Notes: generated by a model from the letters alone, not told the origin. DNA of 64,000 nucleotides from Pandoraea iniqua (GCF_902459685.1 NZ_CABPSF010000001.1:682001-746000), one strand, 5' to 3'. Positions 55,387 to 64,000 are shown, counted from the stretch's first letter. Numbers and translations are program-made.

Positions 55387-55834
55387 CCGTGACGGCTCCT
55401 GGCGTCGAAAGTCGTGTGTTGGAAACAGCGTCGACTTCCGAGGCATTGTGCCTTATCGCTTAAAAATGTCAAACCGCGGCGGATGGGGGCGGATGACACG
55501 CAGATGACGCTGGTTCGATGCGGATCTTCTGCCTTGGCAGGCAGCCGATGAGAAGCGGGTTCGAGACAAGGGTCCGGCGCGTCGGGCAGCCCCCCGGGCC
55601 GTCCTTCGCACGTAGCATGGCCACGTACGAACCGATTCTATCGACCGGTCTGCCGGTAGACCTTGCGATGCATCAAGTCCTAAGCAATTGGTCTGCGAAC
55701 TTTGTCCGGCGCCAGAAAGCAAAAAGCCCCGCGAATCATCGCGGGGCTTTGCTGTGTTCAGGCGGCGCCGTGGGGCGCCGCTGTGACATCGTGTCGCACG
55801 TTCTGACGTAGACGCGCGCCGATGTCAGCCGGGA
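55387..55834. other. Intergenic region between cydP and rpoH
   Basis: About 450 bp with no credible gene. It should contain the cyd promoter region and the rpoH terminator (55721-55750). No FNR or ArcA site was identified with confidence. Confidence 0.5.
55721..55750 (-). terminator. Rho-independent terminator of rpoH
   Basis: An 11-bp stem AAAGCCCCGCG/CGCGGGGCTTT with a 6-base loop and a minus-strand T run, 85 bp beyond the rpoH stop. Confidence 0.88.
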
Positions 55835-56773
55835 TTACGCAAACGCTTGCAGCGCACCCTTCATCTTCTTCATTGCCGCGGCTTCGATCTGGCGGATGCG
55901 CTCGGCGGAGACGCCGAATTCGTCAGCCAGTTCGTGCAGCGTGGCGCCGCCGCTACCGTCGTCTTCCACCGACAGCCAGCGGGCTTCGATGATACGGCGG
56001 CTGCGCGGGTCCAGACGGCCCAAAGCCGTTTGCAGACCGTCGCTTTGCAGATGGTCGCGTTCGCGGGCAGCGATCACGGCCGTCGGCTCCTGATGCGAGT
56101 CGGCAAGGTAGGCGATCGGGGCGAAGCTGGCGCTGTCGCTGTCGTCGCTATGGCCTTCGAGGGCGATATCGCCACCGGACATGCGCGTTTCCATCTCGAT
56201 GACGTCTTCGCGCTTCACATTCAGGTCGCGGGCGACCTGATCGATTTCGTCCGGCGTGAACGCTTGCAGGCCCTGCTTCTGGCTGCGCAGGTTGAAGAAC
56301 AGCTTGCGCTGGGCCTTGGTCGTCGCGACCTTCACGGTGCGCCAGTTTTTCAGGACGTACTCGTGAATCTCGGCCTTGATCCAGTGCATGGCATACGACA
56401 CGAGTCGCACGCCCTGCGTGGGGTCGAAGCGCTTCACAGCCTTCATCAGGCCGATATTGCCTTCCTGAATCAGGTCGGCATGCGGCAGCCCGTAGCCGAG
56501 GTAGTTACGCGCGATCGAAACCACCAGTCGCAGGTGCGAAAGCACGAGCTGGCGGGCGGCCTCGAGATCGTCGTTGTCGCGCAGACGCTTGGCGAGCGAC
56601 TGCTCTTCCTCGGCGGTCAGCAGCGGAATACGGTGAACAGCCTGAATATAGCTGTCGATGTTGCCCAGACTGCCCGGCAGCATCAATGCCGACGGGGCGA
56701 TAGCAAGGGCACGAGAATTCGGCGCCGTGCCGGTGGCCGGCGTCGTCGGATGCAAAGTGGCGGCAGTACTCAA
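55835..56773 (-). CDS. rpoH: RNA polymerase sigma-32 factor RpoH
   Basis: A 312-residue heat-shock sigma factor. Region 2 has LIQEGNIGLMKAVKRFDPTQG and SYAMHWIKAEIHEYVLKNWR. The RpoH box QRKLFFNLRSQKQG separates it from other group 3 factors. Region 4 ends with LHELADEFGVSAERIRQIEA. The first 30 residues are a Thr/Ala/Pro-rich leader. It stands alone with its own terminator. Confidence 0.96.
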   Translation of the reverse strand: MSTAATLHPTTPATGTAPNSRALAIAPSALMLPGSLGNIDSYIQAVHRIPLLTAEEEQSLAKRLRDNDDLEAARQLVLSHLRLVVSIARNYLGYGLPHADLIQEGNIGLMKAVKRFDPTQGVRLVSYAMHWIKAEIHEYVLKNWRTVKVATTKAQRKLFFNLRSQKQGLQAFTPDEIDQVARDLNVKREDVIEMETRMSGGDIALEGHSDDSDSASFAPIAYLADSHQEPTAVIAARERDHLQSDGLQTALGRLDPRSRRIIEARWLSVEDDGSGGATLHELADEFGVSAERIRQIEAAAMKKMKGALQAFA

Positions 56774-56995
56774 GTGGTGGACTCCTGGTTAGCCTCTGGG
56801 AAAGCATTTTAGCACTCTCTCCAGACGAGTGCTAAAGACGTTAGAACCCTTACTGGGCGGGAAGTTTCCGAGGTCTCGGGGTTTTCCAGCAGCCCCGGGG
56901 TTCCGGAAAAAGTCACTGGCGCAAACGTGACGTGGATGGTGTAAATTGCAACCCAAGTCGCGTGTGTTCAGGTGTCGGCGAGAGGGGAGGTCAGC

Positions 56996-57379
56996 ATGGC
57001 TGGAAAGCATATCGACGCAATCCGAGAGCTCGAAGCAGCGCGGTTTTCCGCGATGGTCGAGGTCGACGTCGAAAAACTGGACTCACTTCTGGCCGAGGGC
57101 GTTCGCTACGTTCACTCGAACGGCAAATGCGAAACAAAACAGCAATTTCTGGGCGCACTGACGTCCGGCCGCCGCCGCTATCTCGACATTCAGTCGTCGG
57201 ATCAGCAACTTCACCAGTTCGGCGACACCGTCGTGGTGATCGGCAAGCTCCTGGTGGAGCTGGAAACCGCCACCGGCTCGCTGGAATCGCAAATGATTTA
57301 CACGGCGGTCCATGTGCGCGAGGCCGAAGCGTGGCGGCTCATCTCATGGCAGGCAACGCGGATGGCGTCGGCCGAGTAA
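56996..57379 (+). CDS. NTF2/SnoaL-like (DUF4440-type) small protein
   Basis: A 127-residue cone-fold protein with the typical pattern IRELEAARFSAMVEVDVEKL, then DSLLAEGVRYVHSNGKCETK and WRLISWQATRM. Proteins of this fold include isomerases, hydrolases and many of unknown function. No catalytic set can be assigned. The ATG at 56996 is chosen because it begins the conserved helix; 56972 is also open. Confidence 0.8.
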   Translation: MAGKHIDAIRELEAARFSAMVEVDVEKLDSLLAEGVRYVHSNGKCETKQQFLGALTSGRRRYLDIQSSDQQLHQFGDTVVVIGKLLVELETATGSLESQMIYTAVHVREAEAWRLISWQATRMASAE

Positions 57380-57480
57380 AGACACAGCGGGCAGCGCGGC
57401 GGGCCGGCGGCCCTTCTCACGACACGCTTCGAGCGTGTACTTCTAAGCAGAAGATTTGATGTGTTTCGGGATGAAATGTT

Positions 57481-57523
57481 CCGAAAATATCGGATTTTTT
57501 GCAGAAAAACCCGATATTTCCGG
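57481..57523. repeat. AT-rich 19-bp inverted repeat (hairpin)
   Basis: The arms CCGAAAATATCGGATTTTT (57481-57499) and their complement at 57505-57523 differ at two positions and are separated by TGCAG. The AT content is out of line with the neighbourhood. It could form a stable RNA hairpin on either strand or be an operator. It is about 100 bp after the NTF2-like gene and 140 bp beyond ybiB. Confidence 0.8.
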
Positions 57524-57665
57524 ATTTCGAGCGACGGCGACGCATTGCGCTCGAATGTCGCGCAACCGTTGCGCCCTTAAACCGAGTTGCGGCTGCTCAT
57601 TCAGCCATCGAGGTCAGCCACTGAGGTTCGCGCATGACTTCAGCCCTTGAGGTCAGTCCTCGACG

Positions 57666-58622
57666 TCAGCCCTTTAGGCCCAGCGCCAGCCGGATCACCT
57701 CGACTTGCCGCGCGATGGGGGCCGGAATCGTGACATCGCCGGCCAGCACGGCCTCGATCCAGCGGGCCGTTGCTTCGGCATCGGCGGCGGGCAGGGCGGG
57801 CGGTGCGCCCGAGGCCCCTTCCTCCGCGTTTTGCCAAGCGCGGGGTACGCCATCGGAAAATCCGTCGATCGCCCCCTGACGGCGGGCATCGGCGACCGGC
57901 TCGCCTTCGGTGCCCCGCGCGAGCAGCACGCCGGGGGCCGGGCTGTTGGCCGCGTCGGCAAACATCGCGCCGAGCGTTTCCTTGTATTCCGGGTGGGTGT
58001 AATTCACCAGCCGCAATGCCGGTCCGGCAAACGGCTGGAGCAACTTCACGACCGTGTGCCCGGAATTGCGTACCCCCAGTGCGGCGCGCATTTCCAACAA
58101 GCGCTCAAGGCCGGGCGACAGCGCGGCAATCGGCAGATAGGCGACGCGGCGGGCGCGCAGCGCCGCTTCGGCCTCGGCGCCCGACTGGCAAGCCGCATGG
58201 CCTAGCGCGGCAAAGATGGCCTGCGTCCCGACGCGATTCGCCCCGCTGTGATGCTGACCGTGGACCAGCACCGGAATGCCCTCGCGGGCGAGCAGCAGCG
58301 CCAGCAGCGGCGTCAGATTGGGTTGTTTGCGTGCGCCGTTGTAACTCGGCAGGAGCACCGGCGGCGGGGCATCGTCGGGCGCCTTGAGCGGGGTGAACGT
58401 CGCGTGGGCGGCGTCGAGCATCGCACGTAGTTCCACCGGCGTTTCGCCCTTGATGCGGTACGCAATCAACACGCCGCCAAGCTCCGCGGGCGCGACGCGA
58501 TCCGCGAGAATTGCGTCGAACAGCGTACGCGTCTCGTCGGCGCTCAGCGGCCGCGCGCCCTTTGCCCCTCGGGCGATGGTTTTGAGCAGCGGTGCGCAGG
58601 CAAACGGAGCAGCAGTGGTCAT
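57666..58622 (-). CDS. ybiB: YbiB-family protein (TrpD2-like DNA-binding)
   Basis: A 318-residue homologue of anthranilate phosphoribosyltransferase. It lacks the normal TrpD catalytic loop but keeps the fold: an N-terminal helical domain (LSADETRTLFDAILADRVAP), then HGQHHSGANRVGTQAIFAAL and GVRNSGHTVVKLLQPF. E. coli YbiB (TrpD2) binds nucleic acids without sequence preference and is LexA-regulated there. No LexA box was recognised here. Confidence 0.88.
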   Translation of the reverse strand: MTTAAPFACAPLLKTIARGAKGARPLSADETRTLFDAILADRVAPAELGGVLIAYRIKGETPVELRAMLDAAHATFTPLKAPDDAPPPVLLPSYNGARKQPNLTPLLALLLAREGIPVLVHGQHHSGANRVGTQAIFAALGHAACQSGAEAEAALRARRVAYLPIAALSPGLERLLEMRAALGVRNSGHTVVKLLQPFAGPALRLVNYTHPEYKETLGAMFADAANSPAPGVLLARGTEGEPVADARRQGAIDGFSDGVPRAWQNAEEGASGAPPALPAADAEATARWIEAVLAGDVTIPAPIARQVEVIRLALGLKG

Positions 58623-58660
58623 GACGCGTCAGAAGTTCGGGATGGGAAAGAGGATTGCGG

Positions 58661-58696
58661 GTAGTACAGATAGTGCAGGCAGTACAGGTGGTGCGG
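58661..58696 (+). repeat. Degenerate 9-bp tandem repeat, four copies
   Basis: GTAGTACAG, ATAGTGCAG, GCAGTACAG and GTGGTGCGG in a row, in the gap between ybiB and maiA. It has the same period as several in-gene repeats elsewhere in the window. Confidence 0.75.
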
Positions 58697-58889
58697 GCCG
58701 CCACAGTACGCAGACCGCGGCGCAGACAGGCTTCCATCATACGCAATCAGGTGTTGCAGCGGGCAACGCTTCAAGTACCATCTCGTGTCTGTGCGGGACG
58801 TGGCGAGTGCCACGCAACAGACGGGCTACGACCCCCGCCGAACGTCCCGCCGCCTGCTCACCCGGAATATCCCGTCTTTGAGGAACGCC

Positions 58890-59537
58890 ATGTCCACGCT
58901 GTACAGCTATTTCCGCAGTTCCGCCGCGTATCGCGTGCGGATCGCGCTCAATCTGAAGGGCCTCGACTACGACACCGTGCCGGTGCATCTCGTGCGCGAC
59001 GGTGGCGAACAGCTCAAGCCCGCGTACCGCGCGCTCAACGTCAATGCGCTGGTGCCGACGTTTGTCGATGGCGACGTGAATATTCACCAGTCGCTCGCGA
59101 TCATCGAATATCTGGAAGACATTCACCCGACGCCCGCCTTGTTGCCGGCCGATCCGGTGGCCCGGGCGCAGGTGCGTGCGCTGGCGCTCGATATCGCGGC
59201 AGATATCCACCCGATCGACAATCTGCGCGTGTTGCGTTACCTGAAGCACAACCTCGGCGTGACCGAGGAGCAGAAGAACGCGTGGTACGTGCACTGGGTG
59301 ATCGAAGGGCTTACGTCGCTGGAAGCGCGTCTGCAAGCGCAGCCGCAGCCCGGCAAGTTCACGTTCGGCGACACGCCGACGCTGGCCGATTGCTGCCTCG
59401 TGCCGCAGATCTACAACGCCAATCGCTTCAAGATCGACATGACGCCGTTCCCGCGTATTTCGGCCGTGAATGCGCATTGCCTCACGCTCGATGCCTTCCA
59501 GCGCGCCACGCCCGAAGCGCAACCCGACGCAGAGTAA
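58890..59537 (+). CDS. maiA: Maleylacetoacetate isomerase (zeta-class GST)
   Basis: A 215-residue zeta-class glutathione transferase that isomerises maleylacetoacetate in tyrosine and aromatic degradation. The start LYSYFRSSAAYRVRIALNLK contains the Ser/Arg glutathione motif (usually SSCSxRVR; here SSAAYRVR), followed by VPTFVDGDVNIHQSLAIIEYL and the C-terminal TLADCCLVPQIYNANRF. No hmgA or fahA is adjacent. GAGG precedes the ATG at 58890. Confidence 0.9.
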   Translation: MSTLYSYFRSSAAYRVRIALNLKGLDYDTVPVHLVRDGGEQLKPAYRALNVNALVPTFVDGDVNIHQSLAIIEYLEDIHPTPALLPADPVARAQVRALALDIAADIHPIDNLRVLRYLKHNLGVTEEQKNAWYVHWVIEGLTSLEARLQAQPQPGKFTFGDTPTLADCCLVPQIYNANRFKIDMTPFPRISAVNAHCLTLDAFQRATPEAQPDAE

Positions 59538-59545
59538 GTGCTTCG

Positions 59546-60172
59546 ATGATCGATCCGGCTTTCTGGCGGGGCATGGCGCTCGGCGCCAGCCTCATTATTG
59601 CGATTGGCGCGCAAAACGCATTTGTCTTGCGGCAAGGCATTCTGAAACGTCACGTGGGTCTCGCCGTTGCGGTCTGTGCCGTTTGCGATATGGCACTCAT
59701 CGCGGCAGGGGTGGCGGGCATGGGCGGGCTGATTGCCGCCTATCCGCGCTTTCTGACGGCCGTCACGTGGGGCGGTGCGGCGTTTCTGTTCTGGTACGGG
59801 CTGCGCGCGTGGCGGGCGGCGTTTCGCGGCACTGGCGCATTGCAGGCCGACGGCAGCCGTGTGGCGACGCAAGACATGACGTGGCAGCGTGCACTCGTGC
59901 TGGTGCTCATGCTCTCGCTGCTCAATCCGCACGTGTATCTCGATACGGTGATTCTGCTCGGCGGCATCGGCGCGCGCGAGCCTGCCCCGGGGAATGCGTG
60001 GTTTGCTGCGGGAGCAATGACCGCATCTGTGCTGTGGTTCACCACGCTGGGCTATGGTGCCCGATTGCTGGCCCCGCTATTCTCCCGCGCCCGCGCTTGG
60101 CAGATTCTCGACGGCATCGTCGGCGTGATGATGTGGGGGCTCTGCGCAGGGCTGATCGCGCAGCAGTTGTGA
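59546..60172 (+). CDS. LysE/ArgO-family amino acid exporter
   Basis: A 208-residue inner-membrane protein with about six helices. The family start is GMALGASLIIAIGAQNAFVL, and the conserved LLNPHVYLDTVILLGG lies in the fifth helix region. These exporters release basic amino acids, arginine or lysine. It follows maiA by 8 bp and is probably co-transcribed. There is no lysG/argP regulator beside it. Confidence 0.92.
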   Translation: MIDPAFWRGMALGASLIIAIGAQNAFVLRQGILKRHVGLAVAVCAVCDMALIAAGVAGMGGLIAAYPRFLTAVTWGGAAFLFWYGLRAWRAAFRGTGALQADGSRVATQDMTWQRALVLVLMLSLLNPHVYLDTVILLGGIGAREPAPGNAWFAAGAMTASVLWFTTLGYGARLLAPLFSRARAWQILDGIVGVMMWGLCAGLIAQQL

Positions 60173-60251
60173 TGCGGTGAAGCAGCGGCTGGTGCGCTGC
60201 CTGATGTACGCTGCCTGAGGTGCGTTGAAGCTGCCCCGAAAGCACAAAGAA

Positions 60252-60283
60252 AACGGCCCGCTACTCGTTGAGTGCGGGCCGTT
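60252..60283. terminator. Bidirectional terminator between lysE-like gene and ftsY
   Basis: Stem AACGGCCCGC/GCGGGCCGTT extended by ACTC/GAGT across a one-base bulge. The minus strand continues with a T-rich stretch, so it mainly serves ftsY. Confidence 0.8.
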
Positions 60284-60309
60284 GTTCTTTGGCGCAGAGG
60301 CGAATCGAC

Positions 60310-61770
60310 TTACCCGAGCAAGGCGTCGGAGAACTCGCGTGCCGAGAACGGTTGCAAGTCTTCGACCTTCTCGCCCACGCCGATGAAGTAGACCGGCACC
60401 GGGCGCTGGCGGGCGATGGCGGCGAGAATGCCGCCCTTGGCCGTGCCATCGAGCTTGGTGACGATGAGGCCCGTGAGTTGCAGCGCGTCGTCGAACGCCT
60501 TGACCTGCGCGAGGGCGTTCTGGCCGGTGTTGGCGTCGATGACGAGCAGCACTTCGTGCGGTGCGCCGTCGGCGGCCTTGCCGAGCACGCGTTTGATCTT
60601 CTTCAGTTCTTCCATCAGATGCAACTGTGTGGGCAGGCGCCCGGCAGTGTCTGCCATCACGATGTCGATCTTTCGGGCGCGGGCGGCGCTCACGGCGTCG
60701 AACACCACGGCGGCGGGGTCGCCGCTTTCCTGCGCGACGACTGCGACGTTATTGCGCTCGCCCCAGATCGTCAGTTGCTCGCGCGCGGCGGCGCGGAAGG
60801 TGTCGCCCGCAGCGAGCAGCACCGACTGGTCATAGCTCTGGAAGTGCTTGGCGAGCTTGCCGATGCTGGTGGTCTTGCCGGCACCGTTCACGCCCGCGAT
60901 CATCACCACCAGCGGGGCTTCGCGGCCCAGCACGAGGCTCTGTTCCAGCGGCGAGAGCAACTCGACCAGCAGATCGTGCAGCGCGCGCTTGACCTGTTCA
61001 CCTTCGGTCAGGCGTTCAGACTTGACCTTCTTGCGCAGCGCGTCGAGCAGGAACGTGGTGGCTTCGACGCCCGCGTCGCTCATGAGCAGCGCGCCTTCCA
61101 GTTCTTCGAATAGATTCTCGTCGACCTTCACGCCGACGAAGATGCCCGTAAGCCCCGCGCTGGTTTTCGACAGCCCGGCCTTCAGGCGCGTGAGCCACGA
61201 ACGCTTGGCGGCGGGCGCTGCGGCAGGGGCCGCTACGATTTCGCCGATGGCTTCACCGCTGTCGTCTTTGACGACGACCGGGGCGGGGGCCGGTGCGGGC
61301 GCAACTTCCGGTTCGAATTGCGCTTCAGGTTCCGGCTCAGGTTCCGGTTCAGGTTCCGGCAGCGCTTCCGGTTTGCGTTGCGGTTCGGCTTCCGGCGCAA
61401 TCGTCACCGGATTGGGGACATTCGCCGCAGGCGTTTCAGACAACGCCGCCGTTTTTGACGCCTCGGCGTCACGGACGGGTGCGCTTTGCGGAACATCGGG
61501 TTCGGCGGCAGGCGTTGCCGTGGCAGCCGGGGTTTCCACAGGGGCTGGCGGCACCACGGGCGCCGCCGGTGCAGCCACCGGCGCTTGAGCGGCCTGCGGC
61601 GCAGCGGGCTGGGCCGGTGTCGGAGCAGGGGCAGCGGCAGGCGCGGCGGAGGCAGCTTCGGCGGCGGCCTTTGCAGCGTCGTCGTCGGCCTCGTTTTCGA
61701 CGGGCGATGCGGGGCTCGGCTCGGCGGATTTGTTACCGCCCGACGTGAAACGCTTGAAGAAACTGAACAT
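60310..61770 (-). CDS. ftsY: Signal recognition particle receptor FtsY
   Basis: A 486-residue SRP GTPase. A membrane-binding start (MFSFFKRFTSGG) leads into a long Ala/Pro/Glu-rich acidic A domain (to about residue 190), with a run of Pro-Glu repeats coded by a 6/12-bp repeat. The N domain then precedes the G domain with GVNGAGKTTSIGKLAKHF, DTAGRLPTQ and TKLDGTAKGG. It guides ribosome-SRP complexes to SecYEG. The start at 61770 gives the conserved MFSFFKRF; 61842 is open. Confidence 0.95.
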   Translation of the reverse strand: MFSFFKRFTSGGNKSAEPSPASPVENEADDDAAKAAAEAASAAPAAAPAPTPAQPAAPQAAQAPVAAPAAPVVPPAPVETPAATATPAAEPDVPQSAPVRDAEASKTAALSETPAANVPNPVTIAPEAEPQRKPEALPEPEPEPEPEPEAQFEPEVAPAPAPAPVVVKDDSGEAIGEIVAAPAAAPAAKRSWLTRLKAGLSKTSAGLTGIFVGVKVDENLFEELEGALLMSDAGVEATTFLLDALRKKVKSERLTEGEQVKRALHDLLVELLSPLEQSLVLGREAPLVVMIAGVNGAGKTTSIGKLAKHFQSYDQSVLLAAGDTFRAAAREQLTIWGERNNVAVVAQESGDPAAVVFDAVSAARARKIDIVMADTAGRLPTQLHLMEELKKIKRVLGKAADGAPHEVLLVIDANTGQNALAQVKAFDDALQLTGLIVTKLDGTAKGGILAAIARQRPVPVYFIGVGEKVEDLQPFSAREFSDALLG

Positions 61771-61937
61771 GGGGTGAGGAACTTGGCGTGGGGAGCGCGC
61801 TCGGAGACGTCTCTGATTTGTCGTGCCATTCGCGCCGGGCAAAACGCCCTACAATGGGCGGTCGCGTTTCCGGCGCGGGAAATGCGACGTATTTTATCAG
61901 ACGCGTCTCGACGTCCATCAAGGGCAAAAGGGAATTC

Positions 61938-63368
61938 ATGAGGGGATCCATGAGAGGAACCATGCGCTGGCTTCACGCCTTGGCCGGTCTGACCTTGGCC
62001 GGGGTGATTAGCCTGGGCCATGCCGCCGACACCACCGGCAGCAAAACGACGGACAACACTTCCGAATTCACGCTCTCCAACGGACTGCGGCTGATCGTGC
62101 GCGAAGACCATCGCGCACCGACGGTGGCGCATGTGGTCTGGTACCGCGCGGGCTCGCTCGACGAGTTCAACGGCACCACGGGTGTGGCGCACGCGCTCGA
62201 GCACATGATGTTCAAGGGCACGAAGACGGTCGGCCCGGGTCAGTTTTCGCGTCAGGTCGCCGCACTCGGCGGCCGCGAGAATGCATTCACCAGCAAGGAC
62301 TACACGGGCTTCTTCGAGCAGACCGAGAAGTCGCGTCTGCCCGACATGATGCGTCTCGAAGCCGATCGTATGGCCAACCTGACACTCTCGGCCGACGAAT
62401 TCGCCAAAGAGATTCAGGTGGTGATGGAAGAGCGCCGGCTGCGCACCGACGACCAGCCGCGTGCGTTGCTTTACGAGCAACTGATGGCGTCGGCATTGGT
62501 CGCCAACCCATACCGCCGGCCGATCGTGGGCTGGATGGACGATCTTCAGCACATGACCGTCGACGATACGCGCGCGTGGTACGAGCGCTGGTATGCGCCG
62601 AACAACGTAGTGGTGGTCGTGAGTGGCGACGTCGATCCGCAGCAGGTGCGCCGCTGGGCCGAGCAGTACTACGGTCCGATCAAGTCGCACGCGCTGCCCG
62701 AGCGCCGGCCGCAGAACGAACCCGCCCAACTGGGCGTGCGCCGTGTGTTCGTGAAGGCGCCCGCCGAGAACCCGAACGTGATGCTGGCGTGGCGCGCACC
62801 GCGTCTGACCGATGTCGAGAAGGATGACGACGTCTATGCGCTGCAAGTGCTGGCGGCGGTGCTCGACGGCTACGGCAACGCGCGGCTGACGAGCCGCCTC
62901 GTGCGCGAGCAACGCATCGCGAACGATGTGGGTGCCGGTTACGACGGCGTGGGTCGCGGCCCGCAGTTCTTCATCCTCGACGGCACGCCGGCACAGGGCA
63001 AGACGCCCGAGCAGATCGAGAAGGCCTTGCGCGCCCAAGTGGCCGACATTGCGGCGCACGGCGTGACCGAGGAAGAACTCAAGCGCGTGAAAGCGCAGGT
63101 CGTTGCGGGGCAGATTTACAAGCGTGACTCGGTGTTCGGTCAGGCGATGGAGATCGGTCTCAATGAAATGTCGGGCATCTCGTGGCGGCAGATCGATCGC
63201 ATGCTCGAGAAGGTGAAGGCGGTCACGCCGGCACAGGTGCAGGCGGTGGCGGGCAAGTACTTCGGCGACGACACGCTGACGGTGGCCACGCTGGTGCCGC
63301 AGCCCGTGGATGAGGCGACACGCAAGCGCCGCGCCCAAGGGGCGGAAGACCTGAAGAACATGCGCTAA
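61938..63368 (+). CDS. M16-family zinc metallopeptidase (catalytic subunit)
   Basis: A 476-residue exported peptidase of the pitrilysin/processing-peptidase family. After a signal peptide (LAGLTLAGVISLGHAA), the zinc motif HxxEH is HALEHMMFKGT, with the third ligand Glu in the segment AKEIQVVMEERR. The second half is the non-catalytic M16_C domain. It pairs with the next gene, which lacks HxxEH. The ATG at 61938 has AAGGGAATTC upstream and gives a proper signal; 61788 is open. Confidence 0.93.
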   Translation: MRGSMRGTMRWLHALAGLTLAGVISLGHAADTTGSKTTDNTSEFTLSNGLRLIVREDHRAPTVAHVVWYRAGSLDEFNGTTGVAHALEHMMFKGTKTVGPGQFSRQVAALGGRENAFTSKDYTGFFEQTEKSRLPDMMRLEADRMANLTLSADEFAKEIQVVMEERRLRTDDQPRALLYEQLMASALVANPYRRPIVGWMDDLQHMTVDDTRAWYERWYAPNNVVVVVSGDVDPQQVRRWAEQYYGPIKSHALPERRPQNEPAQLGVRRVFVKAPAENPNVMLAWRAPRLTDVEKDDDVYALQVLAAVLDGYGNARLTSRLVREQRIANDVGAGYDGVGRGPQFFILDGTPAQGKTPEQIEKALRAQVADIAAHGVTEEELKRVKAQVVAGQIYKRDSVFGQAMEIGLNEMSGISWRQIDRMLEKVKAVTPAQVQAVAGKYFGDDTLTVATLVPQPVDEATRKRRAQGAEDLKNMR

Positions 63369-63379
63369 GAGGCCACCCG

Positions 63380-64000
63380 ATGATGAAAATTACCGCACTA
63401 CTGCGTGCGTTTGTCCTGCCTGCCTGCGTGGGCGCTGTTGCTGCTGTGGCAGCCATGCCGACGACGGCACTGGCGGCACTGCCGATCCAGACTTGGACGG
63501 CGCCCTCCGGTGCCAAAGTGCTGCTCGTGGAGAGCCATTCGATTCCGATGCTCGATCTGAACATCGATTTCGATGCGGGCAGTCGTTACGATCCGCCTGG
63601 CAAATCCGGATTGGCGTTGCTCACTGCCGGATTGCTCGATTCGGGCGCCATGGCAGTGAACGGCCGCCCGGCGCTGACCGAGGCGCAAATTGCCGACCGC
63701 TTTGCCGATGTGGGCGCGATGGAAGCGACGAGCGCGGGGCGTGATGCCGCAACCGTCACGATGCGCACGCTATCGTCGGCGGCCGAACGCGACGCCGCCG
63801 TCAGTACGATGGCGCAGTTCCTGCAACATCCGACGTTCCCCGAGGCCGTGCTCAAGCGTGAGGCTGCGCGCCTGTCGGCGGCGATTGCCGAGGCCAACAC
63901 CAAGCCCGAAGCGATTGCCGAGAAGGCCTTCCGCAGTGCGATTTACGGCAGCCATCCGTATGGGGTGAGTGCCACGGTGGCGAGCGTGAATGCGGTCAAG
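63380..64000 (+). CDS. M16-family peptidase-like protein, non-catalytic partner (5' part)
   Basis: The first 207 codons of a gene running off the right edge. A signal peptide (FVLPACVGAVAAVAAMPTTALA) precedes an M16 domain: ESHSIPMLDLNIDFDAGSRY, then the position of HxxEH reads LTAGLLDSGAMA, so the zinc site is absent. Such proteins form heterodimers with the catalytic M16 subunit, here encoded 11 bp upstream. The C-terminal half is not visible. Confidence 0.92.
   Translation, partial: MMKITALLRAFVLPACVGAVAAVAAMPTTALAALPIQTWTAPSGAKVLLVESHSIPMLDLNIDFDAGSRYDPPGKSGLALLTAGLLDSGAMAVNGRPALTEAQIADRFADVGAMEATSAGRDAATVTMRTLSSAAERDAAVSTMAQFLQHPTFPEAVLKREAARLSAAIAEANTKPEAIAEKAFRSAIYGSHPYGVSATVASVNAVK

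Noticed and set aside
57456-57650. 64-codon ORF across the AT-rich hairpin
   Set aside because: Cys/Arg-rich translation without a ribosome-binding site or family resemblance; it spans the inverted repeat.
61404-63338. 644-codon minus-strand open frame opposite the M16 gene
   Set aside because: Shadow frame; the plus-strand M16 peptidase has a zinc motif and a signal peptide.

Overview
The window looks like a chromosomal stretch of a high-GC betaproteobacterium of the order Burkholderiales, probably Burkholderiaceae (Pandoraea, Burkholderia or Ralstonia-like). The reasons are the permease-less phosphotransferase set (EIIA-Man type, HPr, EI), the non-E. coli type glutamate-cysteine ligase, the cox operon order with small assembly proteins, and a torF-glnK-amtB operon with a sigma-54/NtrC-type upstream region. 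Genus assignment is inference. No rRNA, tRNA, CRISPR array or insertion sequence was recognised.

Layout. 1-5158: end of an SsuB-type ABC ATPase, then dctA and dctBD (C4-dicarboxylate uptake and its two-component control). 5233-9223: two thioredoxin-fold proteins, a lipoprotein, comM and ubiK. 9248-12371: NtrC-like sites and a near-perfect -24/-12 promoter driving torF-glnK-amtB. 12662-16815: gshA and gshB separated by a LuxR-type HTH regulator. 16996-19565: regulatory PTS. 19689-28653: housekeeping genes (moeB/thiF, ctpA, gpmA, rhodanese, grxC, secB, gpsA, trmL, comF, bioC-like), with a truncated macro-domain remnant at 26034.

28725-39229 is the standout. It is a compact, largely overlapping set of nine genes transcribed in one direction, followed by a convergent AHL-type LuxR gene with no luxI. 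The genes encode SbnA-like and SbnB-like enzymes (L-2,3-diaminopropionate synthesis), a divergent PurA-like ligase, an AurF-type diiron N-oxygenase, a YgeW/acetylornithine-type carbamoyltransferase, a threonine-synthase-like PLP enzyme, a D-amino-acid-oxidase-family flavoprotein, a flavin reductase and an NHL-repeat protein. A 20-bp lux-box-like dyad lies 119 bp upstream of the first gene. I read this as an undescribed, probably quorum-controlled pathway to a small diaminopropionate-derived N-oxygenated and/or ureido metabolite. It has no NRPS, PKS or transporter.

39724-50142 holds a complete aa3-type cytochrome c oxidase locus (DUF2244, coxB, coxA, ctaG, coxC, SURF1, SCO-like, ctaA, ctaB, SCO). 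50220-52053 carries two tandem paralogues of an unrecognised family. 52188-55386 is the cytochrome bd operon cydP-cydA-cydB-cydX, including a 38-residue cydX. The rest is rpoH, an NTF2-like protein, ybiB, maiA, a LysE/ArgO exporter, ftsY and a pair of M16 peptidase-family genes, the last cut by the window end.

Start codons were moved from the longest ORF where a Shine-Dalgarno sequence, a conserved N-terminus or an ATGA overlap supported a shorter form. All functions are read from motifs and remembered family features. No database search was possible.
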